A stretch of DNA of 6,933 nucleotides from a bacterium. Lineage in GTDB: Bacteria; CSSED10-310; JAJRTK01. Under the pieces are notes generated by a model. That model saw only the letters and a list, made by a program, of their open reading frames with translations, made no database searches and was not told the DNA's origin. This document shows positions 5,737-6,933 of the stretch, piece after piece. Position numbers and translations under genes: made by a program. Where the stretch lies: NCBI GenBank assembly GCA_024278345.1, contig JAJRTK010000472.1, forward strand, positions 1 to 6,933, given 5' to 3'. The first letter of the stretch is position 1, and every line of letters starts with the position of its first letter.

Positions 5737-6792
5737 ATGAAAGTTCTCGTCGCCTCAGGAGCCCCGCCCTTCGCCAAGGGTGGCGCTGAAATCCTCCTCG
5801 CGGAGCTTTGCGCGGCTCTTCAACGGGCCGGGCACCGAACCGATGCCATGCTCTTCCGCCATCGGCCGTTCGGAGGATTTACAGCGGCCTACCTCCATGC
5901 CCGCCTTGCCAACGTCCACACCACTCAAGATGGCGCGGCCATCGACCAGATCATTTCCCTGAAATACCCGGCCTACACAGTCCGCCATCCCAGACATGTC
6001 TGCTTGATGCTCCACCGATTTCGCCCCTATTACGACCTCTGGGCTGAATTCTACCACACTCTGCCCAACGTGCGGACAAGAGCCAAGGAAACCCTTCGGC
6101 GGCGGCTCATTCATCTTTGGGACCGGCGGGCTTTGAAGAGATGCACACGGCTTTTTGCCGTGAGCCGCGAAGTGCAAAGCCGGCTGGAAAAGAGTGGACA
6201 CCGGGCGACAGTTCTGTACCCGCCACCACGCTATGGCCTCGAGTATGGGATTTCACCGCCAGGGGACTACTTTCTCTGCGTCTCCCGCATGGATCGACAA
6301 AAAAGGATTGGTCTCTTCTTGAAAGCTCTGGCCCTAGTTCCCGCCTCCAGGGGAATCATCGTCGGAGATGGCCCCTTGGATTCACTTCTGAAACAACAAG
6401 CCAATGAACTGGGAGTTCGCCATCAAGTCTCGTTCGTGGGCCGAGTGACCGATTCCGAGCTCACGGAATACTACCGGAACGCCCTAGCCATTGTATTTTG
6501 CCCGCATCAGGAGGAGTTTGGCTACGTGGCATTGGAGGGCATGAGCTTCGCCAAACCCGTCATCACAGCATGGGACAGCGGAGGTCCCACGGAGCTCATT
6601 TCCTCCGGTGTTACGGGTTGGATCGTCGATCCCGAGCCAGAAAGTATCGCTCCTGTTCTCCGTGACCTGCTCCTCTCCAAGAAGCTCGCGGCCCAAGTCG
6701 GTGCGGCTGCTTTCGCCCGTCACCCGACACCTTCGTGGCCCGAGGCGCTCCGCAAACTCGTTCTTGAGGCCCCTTCTTCTCACCCACACTGA
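5737..6792 (+). CDS. GT4-family glycosyltransferase (GT-B fold)
   Basis: Transfers a sugar from an activated donor to an acceptor, probably in cell-surface polysaccharide or glycolipid synthesis on the cytoplasmic face of the inner membrane; donor and acceptor cannot be told from sequence. The 351-residue protein starts MKVLVASGAPPFAKGGAEIL, the classic N-terminal strand and Gly-rich loop of GT4 enzymes. The C-terminal nucleotide-sugar domain shows FLCVSRMDRQKRIG (about 179-192), GDGPL (210-214), VSFVGRV (231-237) and the EX7E signature with Glu259 and Glu267 in EEFGYVALEGM, followed by KPVITAWDSGGPTELI. ATG at 5737 is chosen because homology begins exactly there. GGAGA lies 16 bases upstream, rather far. 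An upstream ATG at 5632 would add 35 residues unlike any GT4 N-terminus. It is transcribed away from dacB and converges on a gene at the right edge. Confidence 0.92.
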   Translation: MKVLVASGAPPFAKGGAEILLAELCAALQRAGHRTDAMLFRHRPFGGFTAAYLHARLANVHTTQDGAAIDQIISLKYPAYTVRHPRHVCLMLHRFRPYYDLWAEFYHTLPNVRTRAKETLRRRLIHLWDRRALKRCTRLFAVSREVQSRLEKSGHRATVLYPPPRYGLEYGISPPGDYFLCVSRMDRQKRIGLFLKALALVPASRGIIVGDGPLDSLLKQQANELGVRHQVSFVGRVTDSELTEYYRNALAIVFCPHQEEFGYVALEGMSFAKPVITAWDSGGPTELISSGVTGWIVDPEPESIAPVLRDLLLSKKLAAQVGAAAFARHPTPSWPEALRKLVLEAPSSHPH

Positions 6793-6817
6793 AACTGTTT
6801 CTTGCACGACGGCACAA

Positions 6818-6933
6818 TCATCGGAACCTCTCAAATCGCCCCGTCGAGCCATCTCCAAAGAACACAAAACTGCCGTTGACGTGGCCGCGTTTCACCAGCA
6901 CAATCAGATTCGACGAGACCAGATCCAGACAGA
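6818..6933 (-). CDS. C-terminal end of an unidentified protein (partial at window edge)
   Basis: A minus-strand frame enters from the right edge and runs 37 sense codons without a stop to TGA at 6818-6820. The product ends in LVSSNLIVLVKRGHVNGSF and then VFFGDGSTGRFERFR, a beta-strand-like, protein-like composition. The other two minus frames here are unconvincing: one stops within ten codons, and the other runs on antisense to the glycosyltransferase. The gene would converge on the glycosyltransferase, with 25 bases between the two stops and no evident terminator hairpin. The family was not recognised. Confidence 0.5.
   Translation of the reverse strand, partial: CLDLVSSNLIVLVKRGHVNGSFVFFGDGSTGRFERFR

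Noticed and set aside
6793-6817. Bidirectional terminator between the convergent genes
   Set aside because: Only TTG/CAA ends pair in TTGCACGACGGCACAA; internal mismatches prevent a stable stem.

Overview
This window comes from a GC-rich bacterial chromosome. It probably belongs to a Gram-negative organism, because it encodes a peptidoglycan hydrolase/transpeptidase-type enzyme with an N-terminal membrane or export segment and a Hanks-type kinase-like protein with a single membrane helix. The lineage cannot be fixed from sequence alone. The kinase-like/TPR style and the HisRS type would fit deltaproteobacteria-like, acidobacterial or other uncultivated phyla. No mobile element, CRISPR array, rRNA or tRNA was recognised.

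Layout, left to right. Positions 1-144 are the non-coding downstream flank of hisS, with a weak hairpin just after its stop. hisS (histidyl-tRNA synthetase) lies on the minus strand at 145-1467. A roughly 300-base spacer (1468-1763) follows, with hairpins, an offset T-tract and a possible promoter. On the minus strand from 4235 down to 1764 lies one long reading frame of 823 codons, split by a single in-frame TAA at 3711-3713. Its first part is the N-terminal two thirds of a Ser/Thr-kinase-like domain. Its second part is the kinase C-lobe, one membrane helix and a long helical-repeat region. The kinase-like domain has lost the VAIK lysine and the HRD aspartate, so it is a pseudokinase independently of the stop. 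A 162-base gap with one perfect DnaA box separates it from dacB (4398-5633, minus), a PBP4-type (peptidase S13) enzyme about 100 residues shorter than usual between its first two active-site motifs. A 103-base divergent spacer leads to a plus-strand GT4 glycosyltransferase (5737-6792). At the right edge the C-terminal end of a convergent, unidentified minus-strand gene enters (6818-6933).

Functionally, dacB and the glycosyltransferase are envelope-biogenesis genes and hisS is housekeeping. The three minus-strand genes are co-directional, but gaps of 162 and about 300 bases and a possible terminator argue against a tight operon. The most unusual item is the membrane pseudokinase with helical repeats, interrupted by exactly one stop codon in an otherwise intact frame. 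No clearly new multi-gene system was found.
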